NCBI GenBank assembly: GCA_038123735.1
Contig: JAYPAP010000003.1
Coordinates: 23,923-87,922, forward strand
Direction: 5' to 3'
Source: REDI01 sp038123735
GTDB taxonomy: Bacteria > Myxococcota_A > UBA796 > GCA-2862545
DNA: 64,000 nt
Shown here: in pieces, positions 42,913 to 51,964 of the stretch
How positions within the stretch are numbered: position 1 is the first letter of the stretch
Layout: the number at the start of each line of letters is the position of its first letter
Made by a program: the position numbers and the translations under genes
Notes under the pieces: generated by a model
What the model was told of the DNA's origin: nothing
The model's database searches: none
What the model saw: only the letters and a program-made list of their open reading frames with translations

Positions 42913-43020
42913 AACCCTCTGAATAGCCGAGTTGCTGAATGCGCGTGCACCAGGCCATTGTTGGGGGTATGCGGGCGACCTCACTGACCCACTGCCAACG
43001 AGCCACGAAGAGGAGACCTC

Positions 43021-43314
43021 ATGGACGCGGAGATCCTGGGAACACGCTACACCTGCTTCACGTGTGGGACCAAATTCTACGACTTGAACCGGCCAGAAGC
43101 TCTGTGTCCCGAGTGCGGAGCAGACCAAGCGGAAGCCCCCATTCGCGACTTCCGCGACATCGTTCGGGCTGGTAAGCGCCGTAAAAAGCTTCAAGAAGCT
43201 GAAGAAGAAGAGTCCTTCGCATCTGATGAGGCCGATGGCGACGGCGATGGCGACGATGTCGATGACCTCTTCGACGACGATGAAGAGGTTTCTATGGGCG
43301 ATGAAGACGAGTAG
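43021..43314 (+). CDS. FYDLN acid-domain zinc-ribbon protein
   Basis: A 97-residue protein with an N-terminal zinc ribbon: CFTCGTKFYDLN, then CPECGAD, the two CxxC pairs 18 residues apart, followed by a basic stretch (RAGKRRKKL) and a long acidic tail of Asp/Glu repeats. It matches the FYDLN_acid family (TIGR02300), widespread in alpha- and deltaproteobacteria and of unknown function. GAGGAG precedes ATG 43021. It converges on truA with 8 nt between stops. Confidence 0.9.
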   Translation: MDAEILGTRYTCFTCGTKFYDLNRPEALCPECGADQAEAPIRDFRDIVRAGKRRKKLQEAEEEESFASDEADGDGDGDDVDDLFDDDEEVSMGDEDE

Positions 43315-43322
43315 CGTCGCTG

Positions 43323-44072
43323 TCAATCACTCGACGGATATTGGACCGACACGAGCGTGAGGCCACAGGCAGGAGCCGTTGGACCCGCGACCGTTCGGTC
43401 CTTTGCACTTAGGCACTCCGCCAGCCACTCTTCCGACCGCTTGGCTCGGCCAATTTCATACAGACTTCCTGCAACAATTCGAATCATATGCTGTAGGTAG
43501 CCGTGGCCGAACGACTCGAGCGTCACGTGCTCGCCTCGCCGCGTAACCGCCCAGTGAGGAATTGTTCGAACGGTGCTCGGGGCGCAGCAGCTCGAGGCAC
43601 GAAAGGTCTGAAAGTCGTGGGTACCCGACAAACATTGAACTGCACGATCCATCGCCTCGGCATCGAGGTCGGCCCGCACATGCCAGGCTCGATGGCGCTG
43701 AAGCGGTGAGCGCGCTGAGCGACTGACCCACTGATACCGATACTGCTTTTGCTTGGCCCCACGACGCGGATCGAAATCCTCGGAGACCCGCTCTGCCTCA
43801 ATTACCGCAACATCTAGCGGTAAAAACCGGTTGAGCCCGTCTCGAACCTCCTTCTCGCTCCTGGATGCCGGGGTCGAAAAGGCACAGACTTGCCCGAGTG
43901 CATGAACTCCAGCATCGGTTCGGCCACTGACATCGACGCGGGTAAACGTGCCCGTCAGCTTTTCGATCGCGGCTTCGATCTCACCCTGAATCGACCGCTG
44001 TCCCGGCTGGACTCCCCACCCCACAAAGTCAGTACCGTCATACTCCAGCGTGAGTTTGAAGCGAGACGGCAT
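43323..44072 (-). CDS. truA: tRNA pseudouridine synthase A
   Basis: Modifies U38-40 in the tRNA anticodon stem. The 249-residue protein has the start FKLTLEYDGTDFVGW, the catalytic Asp in VDVSGRTDAGVHALGQV and the conserved MIRIVAGSLYEIGR near the end. It follows the chained exported ORF by 13 nt on the same strand and may share its transcript. Normal length and motifs. Confidence 0.95.
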   Translation of the reverse strand: MPSRFKLTLEYDGTDFVGWGVQPGQRSIQGEIEAAIEKLTGTFTRVDVSGRTDAGVHALGQVCAFSTPASRSEKEVRDGLNRFLPLDVAVIEAERVSEDFDPRRGAKQKQYRYQWVSRSARSPLQRHRAWHVRADLDAEAMDRAVQCLSGTHDFQTFRASSCCAPSTVRTIPHWAVTRRGEHVTLESFGHGYLQHMIRIVAGSLYEIGRAKRSEEWLAECLSAKDRTVAGPTAPACGLTLVSVQYPSSD

Positions 44073-44085
44073 GAGGACACCAGGC

Positions 44086-46245
44086 TTAAAAATCCAGTTT
44101 TAGGCCGATCTCATACACGCTGCCGCCGAAGTCAAAGCCCTCGTCGGCGCCATCAGAGAACGAACGATATGCGAACGTAAGCCAAGTATCGTTGATCCCG
44201 GTCTGCGCTTCAAGAAGACTCGCCCGGTCCCGGTCGAAGGTATCGAGAAGCAGGTTGAACCCAACCTCGCCCAGGAAGCCAAGGTGGGTGCCACTCTTGA
44301 CGGTCTTGGTATCGCCGGTTCCAACGCGTTCCCGCCAGTGCCACATCGCTGGACCACCCGCCGCGTAGGGCACGAGCACTTGTTCGTCGAGGATATGAAG
44401 TCGAAACGCAGCGCTGGCTGTCATCGGGTAGATGGTCAGGTTGACGTTTTCATCGCCCGTCTCTAGCGAATTTTCAGTGAGGGCCGCCGCGGACATCGCC
44501 GTACGCCCCACGCTAACGTCCAATTCAACCAACCTGTAGAGCTGAGCGCCGGCCTCAACCCGCAGTCCCCAGGCCGCGGAGCGGTCGTACACATCTTCAA
44601 TAGACGAGTCCAAACCATCCCAATAGGACCCGCGGACCTCGATATTCCCCCACGCCGGGCTAAGGTCTCCTCGCTCCACCGAGTTCTCCGCTACCGCCTC
44701 GCGGTAGCCCTCTGACATGGCTGGTCCATCCTCATCATCAGCCATTGCAGCTGTACTCGAGAGACCCAAGACCGCCGCCGTAAGAAACCGCAGGCCCTTA
44801 CCCCGCCTCACCATCAAAAACGGTAGGAACAAGGCACTAAGCCACCCAAGCGAACCACCACCGGACGCCGAATTGCACTGTAGACCTCCAGGATCCGCAG
44901 CGAGGTCGCTCGAGCCCAGCAAGACCTGGGGCGTCGCTTCATTCACCTCGCTCATTCGGCCCTCCTCTCCACTCGCGTTCTGTGGCCGGACTGCCACATA
45001 ATAGGTTGTACCATCCACCAGCCCGGTGGCGGAGATGGAATTCTCAGCGCCGGAGTCCACGTCGACTGCGGAGAGGCTCACCGGGGTGATATCGGATGGC
45101 CCGCCCTCAGCGTATTCCCAGGAATTGAACGCTGACTCAGAAATATAAAGTGTATAGCTATCTAAGTCCGAGTCACCCGGGTCGGTGAAATCCACGGAGA
45201 TTCGCCCCGACGCCACCCGGACCCCGCTCACAGCAGGACGGCTCGGGACCGACGCAAGCAGGTCGACCCCTCCACTCTCGCGGGTCACGAGTCCGAATTG
45301 GTCACTCACCATGGAGACGGCAACGGGGTTCGTGCCATCCGCGCCATCCTCGACGGTAGTGGTCGCACTCAGAGATACAATGCCCTCAATACCCGTGATC
45401 TGAAGTCCCTTAATCGCCAGGGCACCATCTTCATCAACCACAGCGAGGGTCGTATCGCCAGGCGCCGAGGTGCTGACGGCTACCACGGAACCGAGGCTCG
45501 CATTCGAGGACTGGATGCATGCCATGGTGCCTTCGACATCCAGGCGCAAACCACAATTGTAGAGCGCCCCATCGGCTAGAATCGTGTAGGAATCCAGCTC
45601 GCTCGAGCCATCCGAGTCGATGTACGGACCTAAGCCTTCGAAGGCGCCGACTTCGTTATCGAAAAAGCCGTTGAACGAAAAGGCGCCGTCTTCGTTGTAA
45701 ATACTGATCGCATCATCGTGCGCAATCACCAGACGACCATCATGTTGCATCGCACCGGCAAATCCAGACGGCGCACTGGACGGTCCGGTGGCCAACACGG
45801 GCGTTCCCGAGGCCCCTACCGAGTAAACCCGTAGCAGTCCCGCCAAGTCGGCGATGACGTAGCCATATCCGCCCATGTCGACGATTTGAAGAACTTCAGG
45901 TTGCAGCGACGCATCGAGGGTGACCGTCTCTAGGACCTCCAGGCCGGTCGTCGCATCGAATCCGTATCGGGTGATGGAACCATCCGTGCATCCCGCCCAG
46001 ATTTCATCTCGATCTGTGGTGACGGGTGCAACTGCCGTGACCACACATGCATCCGGCTTGGCGCTAAAGCTCTGAAATGACTGGAGGGAAAGCGCGATCA
46101 CCTCTTCGGAATGCGTGCCCGCCGCGACGGTTCCCGACGCATTCACATGAATGGATTGTAAGGGGCCGCTCGATACATCAAACCCTTCATCGACCCGGTC
46201 GAGTGGGCCAGCAAATGAAAGCGCCATGGTCATGAAGAACAACAT
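44086..46245 (-). CDS. Chained exported ORF: propeller/Fn3 surface protein plus outer-membrane barrel
   Basis: One frame of 719 residues holding two exported proteins. Part one (1-482): signal peptide MLFFMTMALSFAGP, a propeller-like region, an Fn3 domain (PAVSGVRVASGRISVDFTD, TYYVAVRPQN) and a sorting-type end with Cys457, a Gly stretch, GWLSALFLPFLM and RRGKG. Part two starts at Met478: a full signal peptide (RFLTAAVLGLSSTAAMA) then an outer-membrane barrel ending YEIGLKLDF. The C-terminal aromatic residue is typical for BAM substrates. ATG 46245 with GGAGG is the start; an alternative internal start is 44814. As with 6565-9708, this is either a real fusion or a hidden indel. Confidence 0.75.
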   Translation of the reverse strand: MLFFMTMALSFAGPLDRVDEGFDVSSGPLQSIHVNASGTVAAGTHSEEVIALSLQSFQSFSAKPDACVVTAVAPVTTDRDEIWAGCTDGSITRYGFDATTGLEVLETVTLDASLQPEVLQIVDMGGYGYVIADLAGLLRVYSVGASGTPVLATGPSSAPSGFAGAMQHDGRLVIAHDDAISIYNEDGAFSFNGFFDNEVGAFEGLGPYIDSDGSSELDSYTILADGALYNCGLRLDVEGTMACIQSSNASLGSVVAVSTSAPGDTTLAVVDEDGALAIKGLQITGIEGIVSLSATTTVEDGADGTNPVAVSMVSDQFGLVTRESGGVDLLASVPSRPAVSGVRVASGRISVDFTDPGDSDLDSYTLYISESAFNSWEYAEGGPSDITPVSLSAVDVDSGAENSISATGLVDGTTYYVAVRPQNASGEEGRMSEVNEATPQVLLGSSDLAADPGGLQCNSASGGGSLGWLSALFLPFLMVRRGKGLRFLTAAVLGLSSTAAMADDEDGPAMSEGYREAVAENSVERGDLSPAWGNIEVRGSYWDGLDSSIEDVYDRSAAWGLRVEAGAQLYRLVELDVSVGRTAMSAAALTENSLETGDENVNLTIYPMTASAAFRLHILDEQVLVPYAAGGPAMWHWRERVGTGDTKTVKSGTHLGFLGEVGFNLLLDTFDRDRASLLEAQTGINDTWLTFAYRSFSDGADEGFDFGGSVYEIGLKLDF

Positions 46246-46322
46246 CTTCCCCTCCGGCCCCACCGCAGCAACATCTATGCCAGGAAAATAGGCTCGGAAT
46301 CAAGGCACTTTGAGCGACCAAT

Positions 46323-46337
46323 ATGACAATCTGTCAT
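46323..46337 (-). promoter_or_regulatory. 6-3-6 inverted repeat before the chained ORF
   Basis: ATGACA, ATC, TGTCAT: a perfect inverted repeat 78 nt before the chained ORF start and 37 nt after the stop of the Usg-like gene. No T-run is present, so operator is more likely than terminator. Confidence 0.35.
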
Positions 46338-46373
46338 CTAGCGTGGGTAGGCCTGCTCAGAAGAGACAGGCTG

Positions 46374-47399
46374 TCACTCTCCAGCATCGGCTTGAATGCG
46401 CTCCCGCAATGCAGCGCCCACCAGGCTCACCGCGGCAGTGGCCGTAGCCCTTAGGTTGTCCATCGAAACCCAGATATGCGCAACAGAACCTTCGTCGCGG
46501 ACCCGGATACGTCCAACCTGCGCGAATGGCTGCCCCTCCACCCGACGCGGTCTCGGAAGAAAGCGCGCACCATCTTGCTCCACCCCGCGCAGACCGCCAT
46601 CCGTGAGGATCCGCTCCAGCAGTCCGTCTGGAATACGGCGACCGAGTCGAACGACGAGCTCAGCACTAATCCCGCTAAATACAGGAACCCCGACGAGGGT
46701 GGCCGCTAACGGCACGGCGCGACCGAGGAGCTGATGCACTTCGGCGACAGCCTGCCTCTCCTGCGCCGTCCAACCTTCTTCATCTGGCTCAGATAGCGCG
46801 GGCAAGAGGTCAAATGCCAAGCCATGCGGGAAGATACGCCGGGGTGGGGTTCCTGAGTTAAATAGCGCGATAACCTGCTTAGAAAGCTCTTCAATGCCTG
46901 GTCGACCATTGGCTGATGCCGGAACCAATACAGTGGCAGAAACATCCGCCACCAGGCCTGCGCGGGCCAATGGACCCAAAACAGATGCGAGAAGGAGTCC
47001 TGTTGCAGATGGCAGCGTGACTACATCCCGCGCCCCTCCGTGGGCTAAGGCCTCAGGGTTTATCCAAGGTACAACCATCGGTACATCGGATTCATCGCGA
47101 AACGCACCCGCCACGTCGACCACGACCACGCCGTCTTCCAAGGCGCGCTCTCCACACTCCCGACTCGGTCCTACGGGCGCCGCCAGGATGACCGCATCGA
47201 GCAAGCCCGTGTCCAGGTCCCGCACATCTTCCACTGGAAGCGTTTCCTCGCCATATGCCAGGGTGGACACGGTGGTCATCGCGGATGCTGCCGGGCTGAG
47301 CTGCGCCGGACGCCAGGACACGCGGTCAAGCACGGTCACCGCCTCACGCCCAACAGCCCCAGTGGCGCCTAGAACGCCGATATTCAAGTCTGACCCCAT
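46374..47399 (-). CDS. Usg-1-like aspartate-semialdehyde dehydrogenase family protein
   Basis: A 341-residue member of the ASADH fold: NADP loop GVLGATGAVGREAV, ILAAPVGPS, and the C-terminal dimerisation region are clear. But the catalytic Cys of Asd (normally in a GNPxC motif) is missing: the corresponding stretch reads VTLPSATGLLLASVL. This is as in Usg-1 paralogues, so it is probably catalytically inactive as a dehydrogenase. ATG 47399 is supported by GGAGG. It follows tsaB closely and ends the rpsB-rseP cluster. A true asd is probably elsewhere. Confidence 0.85.
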   Translation of the reverse strand: MGSDLNIGVLGATGAVGREAVTVLDRVSWRPAQLSPAASAMTTVSTLAYGEETLPVEDVRDLDTGLLDAVILAAPVGPSRECGERALEDGVVVVDVAGAFRDESDVPMVVPWINPEALAHGGARDVVTLPSATGLLLASVLGPLARAGLVADVSATVLVPASANGRPGIEELSKQVIALFNSGTPPRRIFPHGLAFDLLPALSEPDEEGWTAQERQAVAEVHQLLGRAVPLAATLVGVPVFSGISAELVVRLGRRIPDGLLERILTDGGLRGVEQDGARFLPRPRRVEGQPFAQVGRIRVRDEGSVAHIWVSMDNLRATATAAVSLVGAALRERIQADAGE

Positions 47400-47401
47400 G
47401 A

Positions 47402-48100
47402 TCAATCCTCCGCGGTGGCCGCCTGTGTATCGCGATCCCCCAACGGAGGCGGCAGCGTTGGGCGCTTCGCGTCAGGGGGGCGGAGATAAACGGGTAGCAC
47501 CCGATCGGGAGACTCTCCTTTTCCAGCTTTAATCGCTTTGATTCCCATGTGCGCCAGGTCTTCAACCCCCGGTTGGGCCGCTGCCGCCGCAATGGAGCCC
47601 CCATGCGCCACCACGCGATCGCTGTACACCAGCGCTCCTTCTCCGGTCGCTGTAAATGGGCCCTGCATCCACCCAAGAGCCTCGTAGGGATCTACGTCCG
47701 CGGGACCGTATGTCTTGCCGTCTGCTCCACGACCTAAGGCATATACCCTGGACTTTTTTGCATCCAGTAATGCGATTGCTGGCCCGGTGTCGCGAATGCT
47801 GGCTAAGCGGGACTCGAGAGAGGACACCCCAACCATCGGCACCCCTAGGGCAAGTGCGACCCCTTGGGCCGCCGCCAGTCCCACTCGAATACCGGTAAAT
47901 GCACCCGGCCCCGTGGCAGCCGCGACGGCCTCCACATCCTGTAGACGGATTCCTGCCTCCGCACACAATTCATGTGCCCAAGGCATCAATCTCGACTCCG
48001 CGCCGCGACTCACCCGCTCCACTCGACAAAACACCTGCCCGTCCGCGGCCAGCGCAACACCGATCACCGGACCACAGGTATCGATCGCAAGAAGACGCAT
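47402..48100 (-). CDS. tsaB: tRNA threonylcarbamoyladenosine protein TsaB
   Basis: Partner of TsaD in making t6A37 on ANN-decoding tRNAs. The 232 residues begin LLAIDTCGPVIGVALA, with AAATGPGAFTGIRVGLAAAQG, an ASKHA-type motif. tsaD lies 12 kb away at 60093. The gene lies 6 nt after rseP and 2 nt before the Usg-like gene. The C-terminal 40 residues after PVYLRPP are a low-complexity tail. Confidence 0.93.
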   Translation of the reverse strand: MRLLAIDTCGPVIGVALAADGQVFCRVERVSRGAESRLMPWAHELCAEAGIRLQDVEAVAAATGPGAFTGIRVGLAAAQGVALALGVPMVGVSSLESRLASIRDTGPAIALLDAKKSRVYALGRGADGKTYGPADVDPYEALGWMQGPFTATGEGALVYSDRVVAHGGSIAAAAAQPGVEDLAHMGIKAIKAGKGESPDRVLPVYLRPPDAKRPTLPPPLGDRDTQAATAED

Positions 48101-48106
48101 GACCCG

Positions 48107-49780
48107 TCATACACCGGGGAAGAGCAGACGGCCGATATCGTTGGCCGTAACCAAAATGATGAGCGAAAACAGAACGATGACGCCTATCATCTGAATGCGC
48201 ATTCGCAGCGCTGCCGACAGCGGCCGACCTCGGACCCACTCGGTCAGGTAGACCACGATCTGTCCCCCATCGAGTGCAGGAACCGGAAGGAGATTGATGA
48301 GGCCAAGGGACACGGAAATCGCGCCGATCATCATGGCGAAGCTTTGGAAACCGGCCATGAAGCTGCGCCCTGCAACCGTGAAAATCGCGACGGGGCCCCC
48401 TAATGAGTCCCTTGGATTCAGCTTCCCACGGAAAATATTGCCGAGCGCTGTAGCCGTATCGATGATCACGACCCGGGTCTGTCGGACCGCTTTGATCGTG
48501 GCGGTCAAGGGGTCATACCGCACAACCGTAGGCTCTCCAGCCCAGGTCGCGGTGCTCACGCGCTGAAATCCGATCAACATGCGGTACTTGGTGCCAAAAA
48601 TTCCTGGTTGATCATCAATCTTGGGCGTGAGCTGCGTTGAGAAGCGTGCCCCATCGCGCACCAAGTCCACCGTCACTGGCTGAGGCACCGTCTCAGCGGT
48701 GATCGGCTCTTGACTTGGATGGACCAGCCATCCGATCTGGCGAAAGTCCCGCACCGGCGTGCCGTTGATCGCGTAGACTCTATCCTCTGGCTTAATACCC
48801 GCTTTACCCGCTGGGAAGTCCGTGATCAATTCCCCGATATAGAGCTCAGCAGGCACCATCCCAAAGGCGTTCACCGCCGCATCATCTGCCCGAGGACTCC
48901 ACGCCTCATTCGGTGCAAGAGTGACCGTACCTTCCTGGGCTTCAGCTCCTTGCTTTCGCCGCGCATAGCGCACGGTATGCGCCACATCTGGGGTCAACGC
49001 CGCTTGGAGTTCCTCCCAGGTATTGACCGCAGTCCCGTCTACTTCGCGAATGAGGTCAAAAGACTGTAACCCCGCCTTCGCCGCCGGACTCTCAGCATCA
49101 TCAATGCCAAACCGGGTCGAACGCCATCGGAAGACCGCTCCCAAGTGCTCCAGGTCGACACCACTGGTGCTCTCCAGGCGGATAGCTTCCGGGCCAAGCA
49201 CAACCTCTACGGTTTGATCTCCACGTTCTATGGTCAGATTGACGCCGTTCGACGCATGGGCAGCGAGCGCATCCACGAATTCCGCTGACGTGCCGATAGG
49301 GTCATCATTCACCGCGACGACTCGGTCTCCAATGCGAATTCCCGCCTGGTAGGCCAACGATTCGTGCTCGACCTGGCCAAACACGGGCATGCGGGTCGGC
49401 CATCCCGACATGAAGACCACCGAAAAGAGCAACACCGGCAGGATCAGGTTGGCCACCGGACCCGCCAATAAGATCAATAGTCTTTGCCAAACTGGCTTTT
49501 TCATGAAGTCTTTCTCGGGGGGCACCGGCTCCGTACCAAACTCTTCCTCGCCATACGGGTCTGCGCCGCTCATCTGGACGTAGCCCCCGATCGGCAACAC
49601 ACTCACGCGATAGTCCGTCTCCCCGAGGCGAAAACCCAGGATTCGAGGCCCCATACCAATGCTGAATGTGGGAACTCCGACTCCGAACAGCTTGGCCACA
49701 ACGAAGTGCCCAAACTCATGCACCACCACGAGCACCGCGATCGCAGTCCCAGCGCCAACCCCGTACCAAATCCAGTCCAT
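48107..49780 (-). CDS. rseP: Site-2 metalloprotease RseP
   Basis: Intramembrane zinc protease that cuts anti-sigma factors and clears signal peptides. The catalytic HEFGH lies at residues 21-25 in the first helix and LLPVPALDGG gives the third zinc ligand. Two PDZ domains are seen between (VNDDPIG and DRVYAINGTPVRDF). The 557 residues exceed the usual 450 because of longer PDZ regions. ATG 49780 overlaps the cdsA stop by 1-2 nt in TGATG. No anti-sigma or sigma-E gene is nearby. Confidence 0.95.
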   Translation of the reverse strand: MDWIWYGVGAGTAIAVLVVVHEFGHFVVAKLFGVGVPTFSIGMGPRILGFRLGETDYRVSVLPIGGYVQMSGADPYGEEEFGTEPVPPEKDFMKKPVWQRLLILLAGPVANLILPVLLFSVVFMSGWPTRMPVFGQVEHESLAYQAGIRIGDRVVAVNDDPIGTSAEFVDALAAHASNGVNLTIERGDQTVEVVLGPEAIRLESTSGVDLEHLGAVFRWRSTRFGIDDAESPAAKAGLQSFDLIREVDGTAVNTWEELQAALTPDVAHTVRYARRKQGAEAQEGTVTLAPNEAWSPRADDAAVNAFGMVPAELYIGELITDFPAGKAGIKPEDRVYAINGTPVRDFRQIGWLVHPSQEPITAETVPQPVTVDLVRDGARFSTQLTPKIDDQPGIFGTKYRMLIGFQRVSTATWAGEPTVVRYDPLTATIKAVRQTRVVIIDTATALGNIFRGKLNPRDSLGGPVAIFTVAGRSFMAGFQSFAMMIGAISVSLGLINLLPVPALDGGQIVVYLTEWVRGRPLSAALRMRIQMIGVIVLFSLIILVTANDIGRLLFPGV

Positions 49781-50637
49781 CAACCACCCGTCCCGACCGC
49801 ATAGATGTAAACGCAAAGCGCGGGAGCGACAAAGAGAAGGCTATCGATCCTGTCTAGGATCCCACCATGGCCAGGCATAATCGAACCCGCGTCCTTCACA
49901 CCCGTCGCCCGCTTTACGAGGGACTCGGCCAAGTCTCCAAAGACTCCCATCGTGCCCACCACGATGCCGATAACGACCACGTGCACCCAACGACTCCAGT
50001 CGGGGCCGGCAAACGAGACCACCGTCCACGCGACGGACTCTGTGCCCCACTCCGGCACTCCGACACTGGCAAAGAATGCTGTACCCAAGCAGGCAAAACC
50101 CACGCCGCCGGCGTAGCCCTCCACAGTCTTCTTAGGCGATAGATTGGCGTGTAGCGGTGTTCTCCCAAAAAATCTTCCAGAGAAATAGGCTCCCGTGTCG
50201 GACAACCAGGCAAGCCCCAACGCCATAAATACCAGTGCAAGTCCTTCTTCTTGCTGGCGCAGCGCAACGAGCCACCAAACCTGTCCCAGCCACAGCCACC
50301 CCATCATGACCTTCGACAGCCTTCCGTATGCGGGCGCATGATCACCATCTGCGCGCACAACCGCCTGTACCATCATCCCCAAAAACAGAATGGAGACCGC
50401 AGCAATTGCGATGCCGTACTGACCAGACACCAACGCGATTCCGGGTATCAAAACACCAGCGGCAACCCATACCACTCCCATCAGACCCTCTTCGGGCACG
50501 GCCATCTGGGAATACTCATAGATACACACCAGGATGGCCGCGGTCACAACCGCCATGGTTCCCCAGACCCCGCCGAGCAGCAACACGGGCAACAGGACCG
50601 CGAGCCCCACAAGACCAGCCGCAACCCGAACGATCAA
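49780..50637 (-). CDS. cdsA: Phosphatidate cytidylyltransferase
   Basis: Makes CDP-diacylglycerol for phospholipid synthesis. The integral membrane protein of 285 residues has several helices, LSDTGAYFSGRFFGR and the C-terminal signature GDLAESLVKRATGVKDAG with PGHGGILDRID. The start is a TTG at 50637, overlapping the uppS stop by 4 nt, with GAGGAGG just upstream; the longer frame to 50787 reads through uppS and is unlikely. Use of TTG as start is notable but well supported here. Confidence 0.92.
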   Translation of the reverse strand: MIVRVAAGLVGLAVLLPVLLLGGVWGTMAVVTAAILVCIYEYSQMAVPEEGLMGVVWVAAGVLIPGIALVSGQYGIAIAAVSILFLGMMVQAVVRADGDHAPAYGRLSKVMMGWLWLGQVWWLVALRQQEEGLALVFMALGLAWLSDTGAYFSGRFFGRTPLHANLSPKKTVEGYAGGVGFACLGTAFFASVGVPEWGTESVAWTVVSFAGPDWSRWVHVVVIGIVVGTMGVFGDLAESLVKRATGVKDAGSIMPGHGGILDRIDSLLFVAPALCVYIYAVGTGG

Positions 50638-51362
50638 GGGCCCTCCTCTACAAGGAGCTGTGCATCGGTCTTTCCAAAACGCCTCACACGGCTGGAATAG
50701 ACCTCGAAAGCAGCTGCAAGTTCGTCTCTGCGGAAGTCGGGCCACAGTATATCGGTGACGTAGATCTCCGAATATGCCACCTGCCAAAGCAGAAAATTGG
50801 AAAGCCGAAGCTCACCGCTGGTTCGGATGAGAAGATCCGGATCAGGCAGGTCGGCGGTGTAGAGGTGTGAGCTGATCGTGGCTTCATCAATCGCATCCGG
50901 CTCAAGCTCACCCGCCCGCACCCGTGCGGCGATCGCCCGAACCGCATCGCGAAGCTCCACCCGGCCGCCGTATGACAAAGCTAGAATTAGCCGCAATCCG
51001 CTATTATCTGCGGTCATCCGAGACACACCCTCGAGCCCCATCTGAACGGCGGTTGGCAATCGATGGAGCTCTCCGATGGCGGACAGGCGAACGTTCTGCT
51101 CCATGAGCTCATTGAGCTCCTCACGGAGGTAGCGCTCCAGCAGCGCCATGAGGGCCTCAACCTCATCTTCCGGGCGCGCCCAGTTCTCCGTCGAAAAGCT
51201 GTACAGCGTGAGAGCCTCTACGCCCATTTCTCCGCATGCACGCACAATCTCCCGAACTGAGTCCGCTCCCGCTTCGTGACCGCGCTCTCGAGGAAGACCC
51301 CGGGAAGTCGCCCAGCGCCCATTTCCATCCATGATGACGGCAACATGACGAGGCACACTCAT
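50634..51362 (-). CDS. uppS: Undecaprenyl diphosphate synthase
   Basis: Builds C55-PP, the lipid carrier for peptidoglycan, by cis-condensation of isopentenyl diphosphate. The 242 residues have HVAVIMDGNGRWA with the catalytic Asp, SFSTENWARP and RTSGELRLSNFLLWQ. It couples by 4-nt overlap to cdsA. Its place after frr in the cluster is conserved. The neighbour dxr, usual here in many proteobacteria, is absent. Confidence 0.96.
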   Translation of the reverse strand: MSVPRHVAVIMDGNGRWATSRGLPRERGHEAGADSVREIVRACGEMGVEALTLYSFSTENWARPEDEVEALMALLERYLREELNELMEQNVRLSAIGELHRLPTAVQMGLEGVSRMTADNSGLRLILALSYGGRVELRDAVRAIAARVRAGELEPDAIDEATISSHLYTADLPDPDLLIRTSGELRLSNFLLWQVAYSEIYVTDILWPDFRRDELAAAFEVYSSRVRRFGKTDAQLLVEEGP

Positions 51363-51387
51363 GGGTCGTCTCCTCGCATGCTAGGAA

Positions 51388-51948
51388 TCAAACTTCCTGG
51401 ACCTCAGCTTCTTTGTCTGTAATCGCCTGATCGACCTTTTTCACGTAGTCATTGGTCGCGTCTTGGACCTTGCCCAAATAGCGATGCATTTCGTCTTCGC
51501 TGATATCTCCGTCGTCTTCAGCCGACTTGAAGATATCATTGTAGTCCCGGCGAACATGCCGGACTCGGACCTTGGCATCTTCGCCATAGCTCCGCACCTG
51601 TTTCACGAGCTCTTGGCGACGCTCTGCCGTGAGTGGAGGCACCGGCACGCGGATGACCTGACCATCCGTAGACGGATTCAATCCGAGGCCCGCGGCAATG
51701 ATTCCACGCTGAATATCGTTGATGGTGGTCTTATCCCACGGGGTGAGAACCAAGAGCCGGGCATCGGGAGCCTGCACAGTCGCAAGCTGATTAATCGGCA
51801 TAGACGCGCCATACGATGCCACTTGGACGACCACGCCATCCACGAGTTTCGGCGTGGCCCGACCGGTCCGAACGGAGGCCAGGTTTTTCGCAAGACCCTC
51901 GAGGGCCTTGTCCATATCGTCCTTTAAGGACTCGAGATACTCCTCCAT
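51388..51948 (-). CDS. frr: Ribosome recycling factor
   Basis: Splits the post-termination ribosome together with EF-G. The 186-residue protein begins MEEYLESLKDDMDKALEGL, has the hinge VRTGRATPKLVDGV and DYNDIFKSAEDDGDISEDE. GTG ATG gives two possible starts; ATG 51948 has better distance from GGAGG. It follows pyrH by 16 nt. Confidence 0.96.
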   Translation of the reverse strand: MEEYLESLKDDMDKALEGLAKNLASVRTGRATPKLVDGVVVQVASYGASMPINQLATVQAPDARLLVLTPWDKTTINDIQRGIIAAGLGLNPSTDGQVIRVPVPPLTAERRQELVKQVRSYGEDAKVRVRHVRRDYNDIFKSAEDDGDISEDEMHRYLGKVQDATNDYVKKVDQAITDKEAEVQEV

Positions 51949-51964
51949 CACACCCTCCGAATAC

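Noticed and set aside
43470..43500. tRNA T-arm-like TTCGAATC
   Set aside because: Lies inside truA, and no acceptor or anticodon stems surround it. No tRNA was found in the window.
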